Shown one piece after another: positions 8,687-15,782 of a DNA stretch of 35,786 nt. The notes beneath the pieces are model-generated. The model did not search any database. It was not told the origin of the DNA and saw only the letters and a list, made by a program, of their open reading frames with translations. Numbering within the stretch: position 1 is the stretch's first letter; each line of letters starts with the position of its first letter. Both the position numbers and the translations under genes were made by a program. The stretch is from a virus: the IMG/VR virus record IMGVR_UViG_3300046007_007724, positions 1 through 35,786 of that record. One strand, 5' to 3'.

Positions 8687-9639
8687 TCTCTTATTCTATT
8701 TTCTTTAGGACAACGTTCGTAATCAGTTTTGAATGGACAATATTTACAATTCGATGCACCTCTACCTGCCGTTGCTAAATAAGTGCCCGCTGCATTCTTT
8801 ACACCGTCTTTATCGAAACATTGTTCAACAAATGCATCTATTTGTTTTTGTACTCTTTTTCTAGTTACAGATCCAGCAGATGGTCTTACAATTTGAACGC
8901 GTTTTTGTGGAAACATTGATTCTGCAACAATTTTTCTTTTAACGATAAAAAATTCAACTTCGATGCTATCAACATTGGTACCAAATTGCTTGCTAAAATA
9001 ATTTTTATATGCAATCAATTGAGCCATTTTCAATGCATCGGATTTTGCATTTGCATTCCAACCGCTACGAGATGTTTTTATGTCGTAAATATAAATCTTG
9101 TTGGTTTCTGTATTTCTTATAACCAAATCAATGAATCCATACCAATATACTGATGAATTCGTATCAGATGCTTGTACACAAAGTTCCATTTCAATAGCAA
9201 CTAACTCATAGTTTTTTGTTGAAAAATATTGTTTGCGACGTTTCTTGAACCAATCCAATATAGCAATGCCATCTTCTAAATATTCTGCTAATTGCAAAGG
9301 ATTTGAAAAATGAACACCACCAGACTCAGTTACACATCTTAAGTATTCTTCTCGTAATTTATTTGTAAGAATTGCTTGTAAATCCAATGCATCTGCACGT
9401 TTAACTGATTCGGTATACATCACTGTTAAAAAATATTGCAACGTTTCGTGAAATGCAGTTCCAAACACGGTATCAATGCTTGATTGAAATGGAGCTAAAC
9501 CATCAATGTAGTTTAATTTCCATGATAACGGACATCGTTCGTACAATGACCATTGTGAATACGATATTTTGCGAGGTACTGTAGTAGCATCTGGCATTGA
9601 CAATTTGTATATCGGATTCAGATAATTCCCTTGTTTCAT
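8683..9639 (-). CDS. Cas4/RecB-like PD-(D/E)XK nuclease with iron-sulfur cluster
   Basis: 318 residues. The order of motifs is that of Cas4/AddB/RecB-type exonucleases: ISYSQWSLYERCPLSWKL with Cys36, GTAFHE with His64, GFIDLVI with Asp171, and YDIKTS with Asp186 and Lys188 (the D-x-K catalytic core). A C-terminal NCKYCPF...ERCP cluster has Cys298, Cys301 and Cys310. Cys36 plus the three C-terminal Cys should hold a 4Fe-4S cluster. No CRISPR genes lie nearby, so a role in phage recombination, DNA processing or host DNA degradation is more likely. A terminator and promoter precede it, so it begins a new unit. Confidence 0.85.
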   Translation of the reverse strand: MKQGNYLNPIYKLSMPDATTVPRKISYSQWSLYERCPLSWKLNYIDGLAPFQSSIDTVFGTAFHETLQYFLTVMYTESVKRADALDLQAILTNKLREEYLRCVTESGGVHFSNPLQLAEYLEDGIAILDWFKKRRKQYFSTKNYELVAIEMELCVQASDTNSSVYWYGFIDLVIRNTETNKIYIYDIKTSRSGWNANAKSDALKMAQLIAYKNYFSKQFGTNVDSIEVEFFIVKRKIVAESMFPQKRVQIVRPSAGSVTRKRVQKQIDAFVEQCFDKDGVKNAAGTYLATAGRGASNCKYCPFKTDYERCPKENRIRE

Positions 9640-9644
9640 ACTAT

Positions 9645-9673
9645 ATTATATGAAAAAAACCTATAGAAACCAA
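9645..9673 (-). promoter_or_regulatory. Sigma70-like promoter, apparently leaderless, for Cas4-like gene
   Basis: Minus strand: -35 TTGGTT (9668-9673), 17-bp spacer, -10 TATAAT (9645-9650). The -35 box abuts the T-tract of the terminator. Only five bases separate the -10 from the ATG, so transcription would begin about at the start codon. A 14-bp core (TTTCATATAATATA, minus strand) is identical to that of the promoter at 10859-10887. Confidence 0.55.
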
Positions 9674-9703
9674 AAAAAGCCGCAACATTTCTGCTACGGC
9701 TTT
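9672..9703 (-). terminator. Intrinsic terminator with GAAA tetraloop, after SPFH gene
   Basis: On the minus strand a stem AAAGCCG/CGGCTTT (9676-9682 with 9697-9703) is extended by five more pairs, including G-U, to a 12-bp stem closed by a GAAA tetraloop, and runs straight into a seven-T tract. It lies 26 bases after the stop of the SPFH gene and ends that transcription unit. Confidence 0.9.
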
Positions 9704-9729
9704 GAAAATAAATTAAATTTAGTGGTTGG

Positions 9730-10659
9730 TTACTTTATATTCAAAAAGGTACCACTACCTCCTGCAATTGTGGTTGGCAATTTACCATCCCAAGCCTGTG
9801 CTTTTAAATATTCAATATACATTGGAGTCAATTCGGTTTGCTTCAACTTGATAACTTTTGCTGCAGCTGCCGCATTAATAACTTGCTCCGCACTATCTGC
9901 CCTTGCTACGGCAATTTTGCGTTTTCCATCTGCAATTGCCGTTAATGCTTGTTGCTCAGATGCTTGTGCTTGTTGAATTGATTTTGTTTTAGCAATAATT
10001 GATTCTTGCAATGCTTCCGGAGGCGTTATATTAGTTCTTAATTGTGATACATTGAACCATTTTGATAATCTAATATTACATTCCGTCACAATTGCGGCTT
10101 CAAATGCTTGTCGGTGGTTAAAAATACTATCTACTTCCCATTTATTTGCTTCGTCATTTACTGCACCAATAATTGCATTTTTTAACCAATTTAATTCAAT
10201 TTCTGTGATAGGTTTTCGTAAATTAATAAACATATCACCAATTGCATCTTCTTTTAATGAATAGTTAAATGATGGTTTAATGGTAGCAGGAAATCCACCT
10301 TTAAGAATAACTGTTTGGTCGTCGTATTCAATATGTTGCTGAAATATTGGAAATTCTAATACTTGTTCGGTCCATGTATTATATATAACCCAACCAGTTT
10401 TGTATTGATAACTAGAAACCCCTCGTTGACTGCCGACTAAGTTAACTTTTAATCCTTTGTTACCAGCATCAATTTTTTCAATTGCATATGGTTGAATTCC
10501 AGAAATAAATAAACCTACAATCAAAATGGCAACCGGTTTGATAATTTTACTAAAATCAATATTGGTATCACCATATTTGTCTTTAGTTAACATGCTTGAA
10601 GAAAAAGCCGTTATAACAGCTAATACTGTAAAGATTACAGCAATAATAATTGAAATCAT
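9730..10659 (-). CDS. SPFH / band 7 (prohibitin-like) membrane protein
   Basis: 309 residues. Two hydrophobic segments (about 1-22 and 42-58) anchor the N-terminus. The region after about 65 is the SPFH domain, including TEQVLEFPIFQQHIEYDDQ. A long Ala/Gln-rich helix (about 225-275, AQASEQQALTAIADGKRKIAVA) is the coiled coil by which these proteins form rings. The end, YIEYLKAQAWDGKLPTTIAGG, is prohibitin-like. SPFH rings organise membrane domains and control FtsH protease in bacteria. In a phage it may protect phage proteins or change the membrane; this is inference. Confidence 0.82.
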   Translation of the reverse strand: MISIIIAVIFTVLAVITAFSSSMLTKDKYGDTNIDFSKIIKPVAILIVGLFISGIQPYAIEKIDAGNKGLKVNLVGSQRGVSSYQYKTGWVIYNTWTEQVLEFPIFQQHIEYDDQTVILKGGFPATIKPSFNYSLKEDAIGDMFINLRKPITEIELNWLKNAIIGAVNDEANKWEVDSIFNHRQAFEAAIVTECNIRLSKWFNVSQLRTNITPPEALQESIIAKTKSIQQAQASEQQALTAIADGKRKIAVARADSAEQVINAAAAAKVIKLKQTELTPMYIEYLKAQAWDGKLPTTIAGGSGTFLNIK

Positions 10660-10841
10660 AATTTGTTAGAAATTTGTTTTGAAATTAATTTAATTGTTTC
10701 CCAAGTTAAATACATGATTATAATTGTGCTTGGCCACAATATATAATTTGAAATTTCTCGCGAGATGATATATTCGAAATAAACATACATAATCATCACA
10801 TACGCTATTAAAATAGCAGGTAATCTAATTTTGTCTTTCAT
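10656..10841 (-). CDS. Small membrane protein with two transmembrane segments
   Basis: 61 residues: a basic start (MKDKIRLP), a first hydrophobic helix (about 8-24), a short polar link, a second helix (about 33-48) and a basic tail (KLISKQISNKL). No known family recognised. It overlaps the SPFH gene by ATGA and shares its promoter, so it may be a partner of the SPFH protein in the membrane. Confidence 0.65.
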   Translation of the reverse strand: MKDKIRLPAILIAYVMIMYVYFEYIISREISNYILWPSTIIIMYLTWETIKLISKQISNKL

Positions 10842-10858
10842 TTAATTTATTTTTTTAT

Positions 10859-10887
10859 ATTATATGAAATTATTTTGTAGATTCCAA
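10859..10887 (-). promoter_or_regulatory. Sigma70-like promoter whose -35 lies in a duplicated gene end
   Basis: Minus strand: -35 TTGGAA (10882-10887), 17-bp spacer, -10 TATAAT (10859-10864), 17 bases before the ATG of the small membrane protein. The -35 hexamer is inside the 19-bp copy of the MazG-like gene's 3' end at 10871-10889, so the duplication appears to carry the promoter's upstream half with it. Confidence 0.5.
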
Positions 10888-10889
10888 CC
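10871..10889 (-). repeat. 19-bp direct repeat, relic copy of upstream gene's 3' end
   Basis: Exact copy of 11291-11309, 420 bases away. Read on the minus strand with one more codon base it still encodes R-L-E-S-T-K-stop, the last residues of the MazG-like protein, with Arg CGG in place of AGG and stop TAA in place of TAG. It has no start codon and is not a gene. Together the two copies bracket the small CTS-like gene and its terminator. Confidence 0.85.
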
Positions 10890-10896
10890 GAACAGT

Positions 10897-10925
10897 AAAA
10901 AAGTGCTAACATTTCTGCCAGCACT
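10897..10925 (-). terminator. Intrinsic terminator with GAAA tetraloop
   Basis: Minus-strand stem AGTGCT/AGCACT (10902-10907 with 10920-10925), extended by G-U, G-U, C-G and A-U pairs and closed by GAAA, followed by a six-T tract. The apical part GGCAGAAATGTT is nearly the same as in the terminator at 9672-9703 (AGCAGAAATGTT), although the stem bases differ. It ends transcription after the 101-residue gene. Confidence 0.88.
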
Positions 10926-10937
10926 ATGTATTTAAAA

Positions 10938-11243
10938 TTATTTAATGTATATTGATTTAACGTCGCCATAGTCATCAAATTTAATATTAGTAACAATATA
11001 TTCTATATCATATTTTCTGAAAATATCATTATATTCTGAAATTAAACTTTCTTCATCTAGCATACTAGTATCTATTTCTTGGATATCATTAATTGAATCG
11101 TTTTTATTAATAGATGATAAATAATGTAATAATTTTTCTTCCGATATCCATCCTCGCAATTTATTACTTAATTCATTCAAATTTTTAGTTCCAAATCTAC
11201 GCATATTTTCAGCAAGTAAATTTTTCAGTTTAGTATTTACCAT
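10938..11243 (-). CDS. Small protein with capsid-targeting-like N-terminus, in an inserted cassette
   Basis: 101 residues. It begins MVNTKLKNLLAENMRRFGTKNL; KLKNLLAE matches the N-terminal motif of three other small proteins in this window. The RFGTKNL continuation is one I associate with phage structural or head-packaged proteins. The remainder is acidic, with no recognised domain. Start is supported by AAAGG seven bases upstream. The gene and its own terminator are bracketed by 19-bp direct repeats, and its AT content looks higher than that of the adjacent metabolic genes, so it is probably a later arrival. Function unknown. Confidence 0.7.
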   Translation of the reverse strand: MVNTKLKNLLAENMRRFGTKNLNELSNKLRGWISEEKLLHYLSSINKNDSINDIQEIDTSMLDEESLISEYNDIFRKYDIEYIVTNIKFDDYGDVKSIYIK

Positions 11244-11289
11244 TTTTACCTTTTAATCTTTTATATAAATATATTGCAAAAAAAAAATA

Positions 11290-11559
11290 CTATTTTGTAG
11301 ATTCCAACCTTTCCAACTCTTTTAATGCACGTTGCATATAAAGAATATCATCTAATTTTTCTTCAATGCTGTGTTGTAACCATTCTTTAAGAGAAAGATC
11401 CGTGCGATCCAAGTCGACGCCGTATTTTGCTTTGCCAACTTGAGCTCGAACTATGAATCGGTCAATAATTGAGTCAACGATACTATCCGTTTTTGGTATT
11501 ATTCGGTCGAACTCAGTATACGGAAATCCAGTTTCTGGATTAATTGCAATTTGTGTCAT
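11290..11559 (-). CDS. MazG-like all-alpha nucleotide pyrophosphohydrolase candidate
   Basis: 89 residues, mostly helical. VGKAKYGVDLDRTDLSLKEWLQHSIEEKLDDILYMQRAL follows the pattern of small phage proteins related to MazG/dUTPase-type pyrophosphohydrolases, with the acidic EExxD-like helix EEKLDD (about 67-72) able to bind metal. Likely role: hydrolysis of nucleoside triphosphates or their modified forms. The match is to a pattern, not to complete catalytic motifs. Start has AAAGGAAT upstream, and it overlaps the upstream gene by ATGA. Confidence 0.5.
   Translation of the reverse strand: MTQIAINPETGFPYTEFDRIIPKTDSIVDSIIDRFIVRAQVGKAKYGVDLDRTDLSLKEWLQHSIEEKLDDILYMQRALKELERLESTK
11291..11309 (-). 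repeat. 19-bp direct repeat, copy at genuine 3' end of MazG-like gene
   Basis: Coding copy of the repeat, covering the last residues (R-L-E-S-T-K) of the MazG-like gene. Identical to 10871-10889. See the relic copy for the interpretation as scar of an inserted or duplicated 420-bp unit. Confidence 0.85.
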
Positions 11560-12008
11560 TTTATTCCTTTTAATAATTTCTTTTTTTCTCCTTCACTGTA
11601 TCCATACATCGTAAGTATGCGTTCACATTGCATTTTATCCATTAAATCTAAATAATCTGTAGCTTCTGTTTTGCTAACTTGATAATGTTCGGCAATTTGG
11701 TCGACTAACCCTTTTTCATATTTGTCTTCGGATTTGCCTTTAATGTATTTTGCAAATGCCTTGTTGTTTGGCAATATCTCATGATACAATCGATACGTTT
11801 CCTTAGGCCGTAATAATCCTATTGTATATGTTTGAAATTCATTGATCAATTCAGTTAATTCCATTCTCATTGATAAAAAGCGATTCATCATAAAAGGACT
11901 AAATGCCTTTTGATCCATTTCAGACCATTTCGACCAATCTTTCTTTTTATGAGTTACACCATCGATGAAATCAAACATCGTAGCCGCTTTCTTTTTTTCT
12001 TCTGACAT
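11556..12008 (-). CDS. Clamp loader small subunit, gp62-like
   Basis: 150 residues. FSPFMMNRFLSMRMELTEL (36-54) followed by YRLYHEILPNNKAFAKYIKG is the pattern of T4-type gp62 (yxPFMxNRxLS..., then the KRFxKWxK-like element), the small subunit that pairs with gp44 to load the sliding clamp. It also opens with MFDFIDGVTHKKKDW, as in the family. The gp44-like gene lies close upstream, separated only by two small genes. No ribosome binding site is evident. Confidence 0.72.
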   Translation of the reverse strand: MSEEKKKAATMFDFIDGVTHKKKDWSKWSEMDQKAFSPFMMNRFLSMRMELTELINEFQTYTIGLLRPKETYRLYHEILPNNKAFAKYIKGKSEDKYEKGLVDQIAEHYQVSKTEATDYLDLMDKMQCERILTMYGYSEGEKKKLLKGIK

Positions 12009-12013
12009 ATATT

Positions 12014-12229
12014 TTATAGTTTATATTTTTTACGGTATTGTTCTTCTAATTGTTTACCTAACCCCATTTCTAATATCACAGCATTATCTGGTACGCCTAT
12101 TATTCGTTTTGCATCTAAAATGTCATCAATTGTCTTGTTTCGAAACGATTTCATTTTAGTTTTTGCATTGCTCCTATTCGATGTTTTAAAAACAATCGTA
12201 ACTGTGCTTTTGTGATATTGAATTGACAT
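12014..12229 (-). CDS. Small basic protein of unknown function
   Basis: 71 residues, 13 or more Lys/Arg, including SNRSNAKTKMKSF and a basic C-terminus EQYRKKYKL. The middle, IDDILDAKRIIGVPDNAVILEMGLG, is a helix-strand unit without a family I recognise. Start overlaps the stop of the zinc-ribbon gene by one base. It sits inside the replication operon between clamp loader genes, so a nucleic-acid-related role is plausible but not shown. Confidence 0.6.
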   Translation of the reverse strand: MSIQYHKSTVTIVFKTSNRSNAKTKMKSFRNKTIDDILDAKRIIGVPDNAVILEMGLGKQLEEQYRKKYKL

Positions 12230-12435
12230 TATTTAAGTTTAGTTTTAATTGGTTGGAATTCTGGTGGTATTGCTCCACAATCATCACATCTAAATACTGG
12301 AATCGGCACCATCGTATCTTTGTCTGCACCAGTTAATAATTTAGATACTTTGTTAATTGCCATTACCTGACGAAAATATAATCCATCACATTCAGTGCAT
12401 TGGATTGGTTGCATATCTGCTGCTGTTATACTCAT
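12229..12435 (-). CDS. Small zinc-ribbon protein
   Basis: 68 residues with two CxxC pairs: CTEC (Cys13, Cys16) and CDDC (Cys50, Cys53), spaced as in a zinc ribbon. The linker FRQVMAINKVSKLLTGADKDTM is helical. Such ribbons often bind DNA, RNA polymerase or partner proteins. Overlaps the clamp loader stop by ATGA. Exact function unknown; a transcription or replication adaptor is an inference from position. Confidence 0.65.
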   Translation of the reverse strand: MSITAADMQPIQCTECDGLYFRQVMAINKVSKLLTGADKDTMVPIPVFRCDDCGAIPPEFQPIKTKLK

Positions 12436-13358
12436 ATTTCTCCTAATAAATTTACAAACATGGCCATTATATTGATTTCCTTATCAACCACACTTGCATC
12501 TTTAAATTGTGATTCAGCAATGATTAAAATGCATGGGGCAATGTGTCCATGTGCAAATTCATCTAAGTTATCATATAAAAACGTATACAATGGAGTAAAA
12601 TCTTTAACCTTGCTATCAGCAATACATTGACGAATTTTTGTGAATGCAGATTTCTTATCCGATGAATTTTTCAACATTTCTAATACTTCAGTCATGTAAT
12701 TTGCTTGTATTGCACTAGCTTTATCCAATTGCAATACTCCGTTAACTACAGAAGCTTGTGCTGCGTTTAAGGCTCGTCTGACGTCTGGATATGAAGCATT
12801 GATAATAGCCGCAATATCTTTGATATCATATTTAATTGACTTTTCTTCAAGCACCGTTACCAATCTTTTAGCAACATCCGTTTTATTTGGAGGTGTTATA
12901 GCAAATGTTTGACAACGAGATTGAATTGGGTCAATGATTTTTTCAACATAATTACATGTTAAAATAAAACGAGTTGTTTTGCTATACGTTTCCATTAAAT
13001 TGCGAAGTGCTGCTTGGGCATTTGGCGTCAAATAATCAGCTTCATCCAATATAATAATTTTCCAACGTTTAAAACCTACCGTTGATGCATATCGCTTAAT
13101 TTTATCTCGAACTGCATCCACTGAGTTTTCGTCAGATGCATTGATATACATTAAATCAGCATCAACACTTCCGGCAATAATTTTTGCTAAAGTTGTCTTG
13201 CCAGTACCAGCAGATCCATAGAATAATAAATGAGGAACATCGCCATTTTCGATAAAAATCTTAACTTTTTCGATGATATGTTCGTTACCGATATATCCAT
13301 CTAATGTGCTGGGTCTAAATGATTCAACCCAAAGTGTGTTTTCTGTGTTTCCGTACAT
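12432..13358 (-). CDS. Clamp loader large subunit, gp44/RFC-like AAA+ ATPase
   Basis: 308 residues. Walker A FYGSAGTGKTT (46-56), Walker B IILDEADYL (102-110), sensor 1 FILTCNY (131-137) and the SRC motif QSRC (146-149) are all present in order, as in RFC small subunits and T4 gp44. The protein binds ATP, opens the sliding clamp and places it on primer-template DNA together with the gp62-like subunit. The start ATG lies five bases after the dUTPase stop. Confidence 0.92.
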   Translation of the reverse strand: MYGNTENTLWVESFRPSTLDGYIGNEHIIEKVKIFIENGDVPHLLFYGSAGTGKTTLAKIIAGSVDADLMYINASDENSVDAVRDKIKRYASTVGFKRWKIIILDEADYLTPNAQAALRNLMETYSKTTRFILTCNYVEKIIDPIQSRCQTFAITPPNKTDVAKRLVTVLEEKSIKYDIKDIAAIINASYPDVRRALNAAQASVVNGVLQLDKASAIQANYMTEVLEMLKNSSDKKSAFTKIRQCIADSKVKDFTPLYTFLYDNLDEFAHGHIAPCILIIAESQFKDASVVDKEINIMAMFVNLLGEI

Positions 13359-13363
13359 ATTTT

Positions 13364-13792
13364 TTATTTACCTGTTGAACCAAATCCACCATCGCCACGT
13401 TCTGAATCTGACAATTCATCAACTTCATCAAATTCAATTGATGGATATGGTAATATTATTAATTGACCTACTCGCTCACCTACTTGAAATACTTTGGCAT
13501 TGAGTAATCCGTTAACGGGACGAAATTTAAACATAATTTCACCACGATATCCAGAATCAACGACGCCTACATGATTTGTTAGATATAAGTCTGTTTTGCT
13601 GTTTGACGATCTAGGGAATATTAAACCAACATACCCTACCGGTATTTCAACTGCTAATCCGGTACCGTATACAACATTTCCATATTGATCTTGAGTTGCC
13701 GATACTGCTGTCAAATCCATTCCAGCATCACCCGGCTTTGAATATGCCGGGATAACTGCGTCTACATGTAATTTTTTTATTTTTACTTGCAT
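13364..13792 (-). CDS. dut: dUTPase (trimeric type)
   Basis: 142 residues, the usual length. All five motifs are visible: PGDAGMDL (20-27), PRSS (60-63), NHVGVVDSGYRGE (73-85, with the catalytic Asp), GERVGQLI (105-112) and RGDGGFGSTG (132-141). It converts dUTP to dUMP and pyrophosphate, keeping uracil out of DNA and feeding thymidylate synthesis. It lies inside the clamp/clamp-loader operon, splitting what in T4 is a contiguous 45-44-62 order. Confidence 0.95.
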   Translation of the reverse strand: MQVKIKKLHVDAVIPAYSKPGDAGMDLTAVSATQDQYGNVVYGTGLAVEIPVGYVGLIFPRSSNSKTDLYLTNHVGVVDSGYRGEIMFKFRPVNGLLNAKVFQVGERVGQLIILPYPSIEFDEVDELSDSERGDGGFGSTGK

Positions 13793-13795
13793 ATC

Positions 13796-14506
13796 TTAAT
13801 TCTGTAACATTACTAACCAATAACTAGATTCAAAGTCGCTACCAACGAAGTCAATGCGAGATAATCCGTCAGGAGATACATGTAATTGTCCAGCGTCGCC
13901 ACGATTTGCAACAAGTACTTCTTTCAATTTATCCGCAGAGAAACAAACCGGATCCATATCGCCATTCGTTGTAGTTCCTACCTCAAATGAAATGTTATCC
14001 GAATTAACTGTCGTATAATTAATGATAAATTTAATTACACCACCTTTAACTTGAACTGCAAAGTTTTTCGCATCTGGTAATGCATTTTTTGCTTTGATAA
14101 ATTTGCTAATGAATTCCTCATTAACTGCAATTTGAATTTGATAATCAGGTTCAGCACTAATTGTAGGCACTGACGGAATTACTGTGGTATCTGCCAACAT
14201 GAATGTTGCTTTTGTACTGCCTTCCGAAATTGTCATAGCATAATTTTTACCAGCTGCATCTTTTACGTCAATTGAAATGTTTTCTCCTAACGCACTTAAC
14301 ATTTTGATTAATGCACCGGTATGATTGATTCCTAATGTACCTTTCATGAATGGCTCAGTCATCCATTGAATTTTACCTACTACGGTTTGATCGATGTCAA
14401 TCAATTCACAACCAACACCTTTTTCATTTTCTTTTAAAATGACTGCTTCACAATTACCAGCTAAATAATATCTACTGATAAATGATTGTAATTTACTTTT
14501 TTCCAT
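13796..14506 (-). CDS. DNA polymerase sliding clamp, gp45-like
   Basis: 236 residues from the ATG at 14506, which has AAAGG ten bases upstream. An in-frame TTG at 14581 would add 25 residues, but that stretch overlaps the DpdA-like gene and has no support. The length is close to T4 gp45 (228). The sequence shows the repeated beta-rich halves of a processivity clamp (MEKSKLQSFISRYYLAGNCEAVILKEN at the start, SSYWLVMLQN at the end). The call rests on length, fold-like pattern and the adjoining clamp-loader genes rather than a short catalytic motif. Confidence 0.82.
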   Translation of the reverse strand: MEKSKLQSFISRYYLAGNCEAVILKENEKGVGCELIDIDQTVVGKIQWMTEPFMKGTLGINHTGALIKMLSALGENISIDVKDAAGKNYAMTISEGSTKATFMLADTTVIPSVPTISAEPDYQIQIAVNEEFISKFIKAKNALPDAKNFAVQVKGGVIKFIINYTTVNSDNISFEVGTTTNGDMDPVCFSADKLKEVLVANRGDAGQLHVSPDGLSRIDFVGSDFESSYWLVMLQN

Positions 14507-14519
14507 TTTTTGTAACCTT

Positions 14520-15782
14520 TTAAAATTTAAAGAATTTATTGAAATTTCCGGCATCTGTAGTTGAAATGCTACTTCCGCCAAACTTTTTATATGTTTTAAT
14601 GTATTTTTCGTATGTGTTCAATGCCGCATCAGGATCGCCAAACATTTCATGCAATGATAATATTACATCGTATAAATCTTTTGGTACTACCGTTTCCAAC
14701 AATTCAACGTGACTATCTACCAACGAATTTATGTCTTCTGCAGCACGCACATATAAATGAGTGTTATGAACAACCATTCTAGGCATTGCTTCTTGCGAAT
14801 AACGGTCCAGGCCTGTTGCAGTCTGTCCTCCTAATAATTCGTAAGTGAAATCTTCACAAGCGGGGCATCCAATTGAACAAGGAACATGTTGAGTCAAATC
14901 AATACTAGTAGCATCAGCTCTTCCTTGTTTAATATGATTTTTTCTACGGTATTCTGCATTCTTTGGAAAATATAACTCAGAAAATGTTTGAGTTTTATAA
15001 TTTGTCGAATGCAAATATGTACCAAATACTGGATATTGTCCTGGCGATGAAGAATCCGTTGTAATGTATATTCTATTGCCGGTATGTTGATTCATCAATT
15101 TTTGCAATGTTGCTAAAATAAAGAAATCTGATATTTTGCTAATTCCTAATAAATGGACAAATTCCAATCTAGGATTTTCAAATTCTCTATTTTTTAACAT
15201 TAATGCTACCGCAAACATGAAGTCTACTAATTTTTGAGGACCACCAATCGCCCAACCTTGAAAGTCAAAGTGTTTAAATTTATGATACCACCAAGTATAT
15301 TCATCAGTATTTGAACCTTGCAACATGTTCAAGAATTTCGTTTTACCACTTTGATGTTTTTCAAACCAAGCAAAATTATCGAAACTAATGTCAGCACAAT
15401 GTGCAAATTGATTTCTATATTTATTCTTCGGCGGAATATCTAAATTTGCAGCTACATCGCTGTTTGCTTCCAACCAATGAAAGATTTTTTCTCGTAATTC
15501 ATTGCTATATGGCAATGCACCGGTTGCTACCTGATATCCTCCAGAGTCGCCAAATACCAATACATCTTTTTCTAAACCCAATTGGTCTCGAAAATCCATT
15601 TTTTTATAATGATGTCCCGCAGTAACTAGAAAATATGGGTGTCGCCATTCTTCTGGATATCGAGAATCAAAGAATTTTACGGGGGCACCGCTTTCAAATT
15701 TCATATCCTTCTTAAATGCCGATACCATTGAGCCGGCAGATAAAGATGGAAAATATATGAAACGTTTATTTTGTTCGCTCAT
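14520..15782 (-). CDS. DpdA-like DNA 7-deazaguanine transglycosylase (TGT family)
   Basis: 420 residues. It carries the tRNA-guanine transglycosylase hallmarks: DSGGYQ (79-84) for the first active-site Asp and base recognition, NLDIPP (113-118), GWAIGG (176-181) corresponding to the GGLAxGE loop, and TTDSSSP (241-247) where the nucleophilic Asp lies. Cys302, Cys306 and Cys309 (PCSIGCPACED) form the zinc site. TGTs swap guanine for a 7-deazaguanine; phage DpdA enzymes do this in DNA. FolE, QueD and QueE in the same window, with no sign of tRNA modification genes otherwise, favour the DNA role. A tRNA target is not excluded. Confidence 0.83.
   Translation of the reverse strand: MSEQNKRFIYFPSLSAGSMVSAFKKDMKFESGAPVKFFDSRYPEEWRHPYFLVTAGHHYKKMDFRDQLGLEKDVLVFGDSGGYQVATGALPYSNELREKIFHWLEANSDVAANLDIPPKNKYRNQFAHCADISFDNFAWFEKHQSGKTKFLNMLQGSNTDEYTWWYHKFKHFDFQGWAIGGPQKLVDFMFAVALMLKNREFENPRLEFVHLLGISKISDFFILATLQKLMNQHTGNRIYITTDSSSPGQYPVFGTYLHSTNYKTQTFSELYFPKNAEYRRKNHIKQGRADATSIDLTQHVPCSIGCPACEDFTYELLGGQTATGLDRYSQEAMPRMVVHNTHLYVRAAEDINSLVDSHVELLETVVPKDLYDVILSLHEMFGDPDAALNTYEKYIKTYKKFGGSSISTTDAGNFNKFFKF

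Noticed and set aside
8683-9639. Cas4 as part of a CRISPR system
   Set aside because: No repeats, cas1 or cas2 are nearby; lone Cas4/RecB-like nucleases are common in phages.
13796-14581. Longer sliding clamp starting at TTG 14581
   Set aside because: The extra 25 residues overlap the DpdA-like gene, use TTG and have no ribosome binding site; ATG 14506 has AAAGG and gives the family length.
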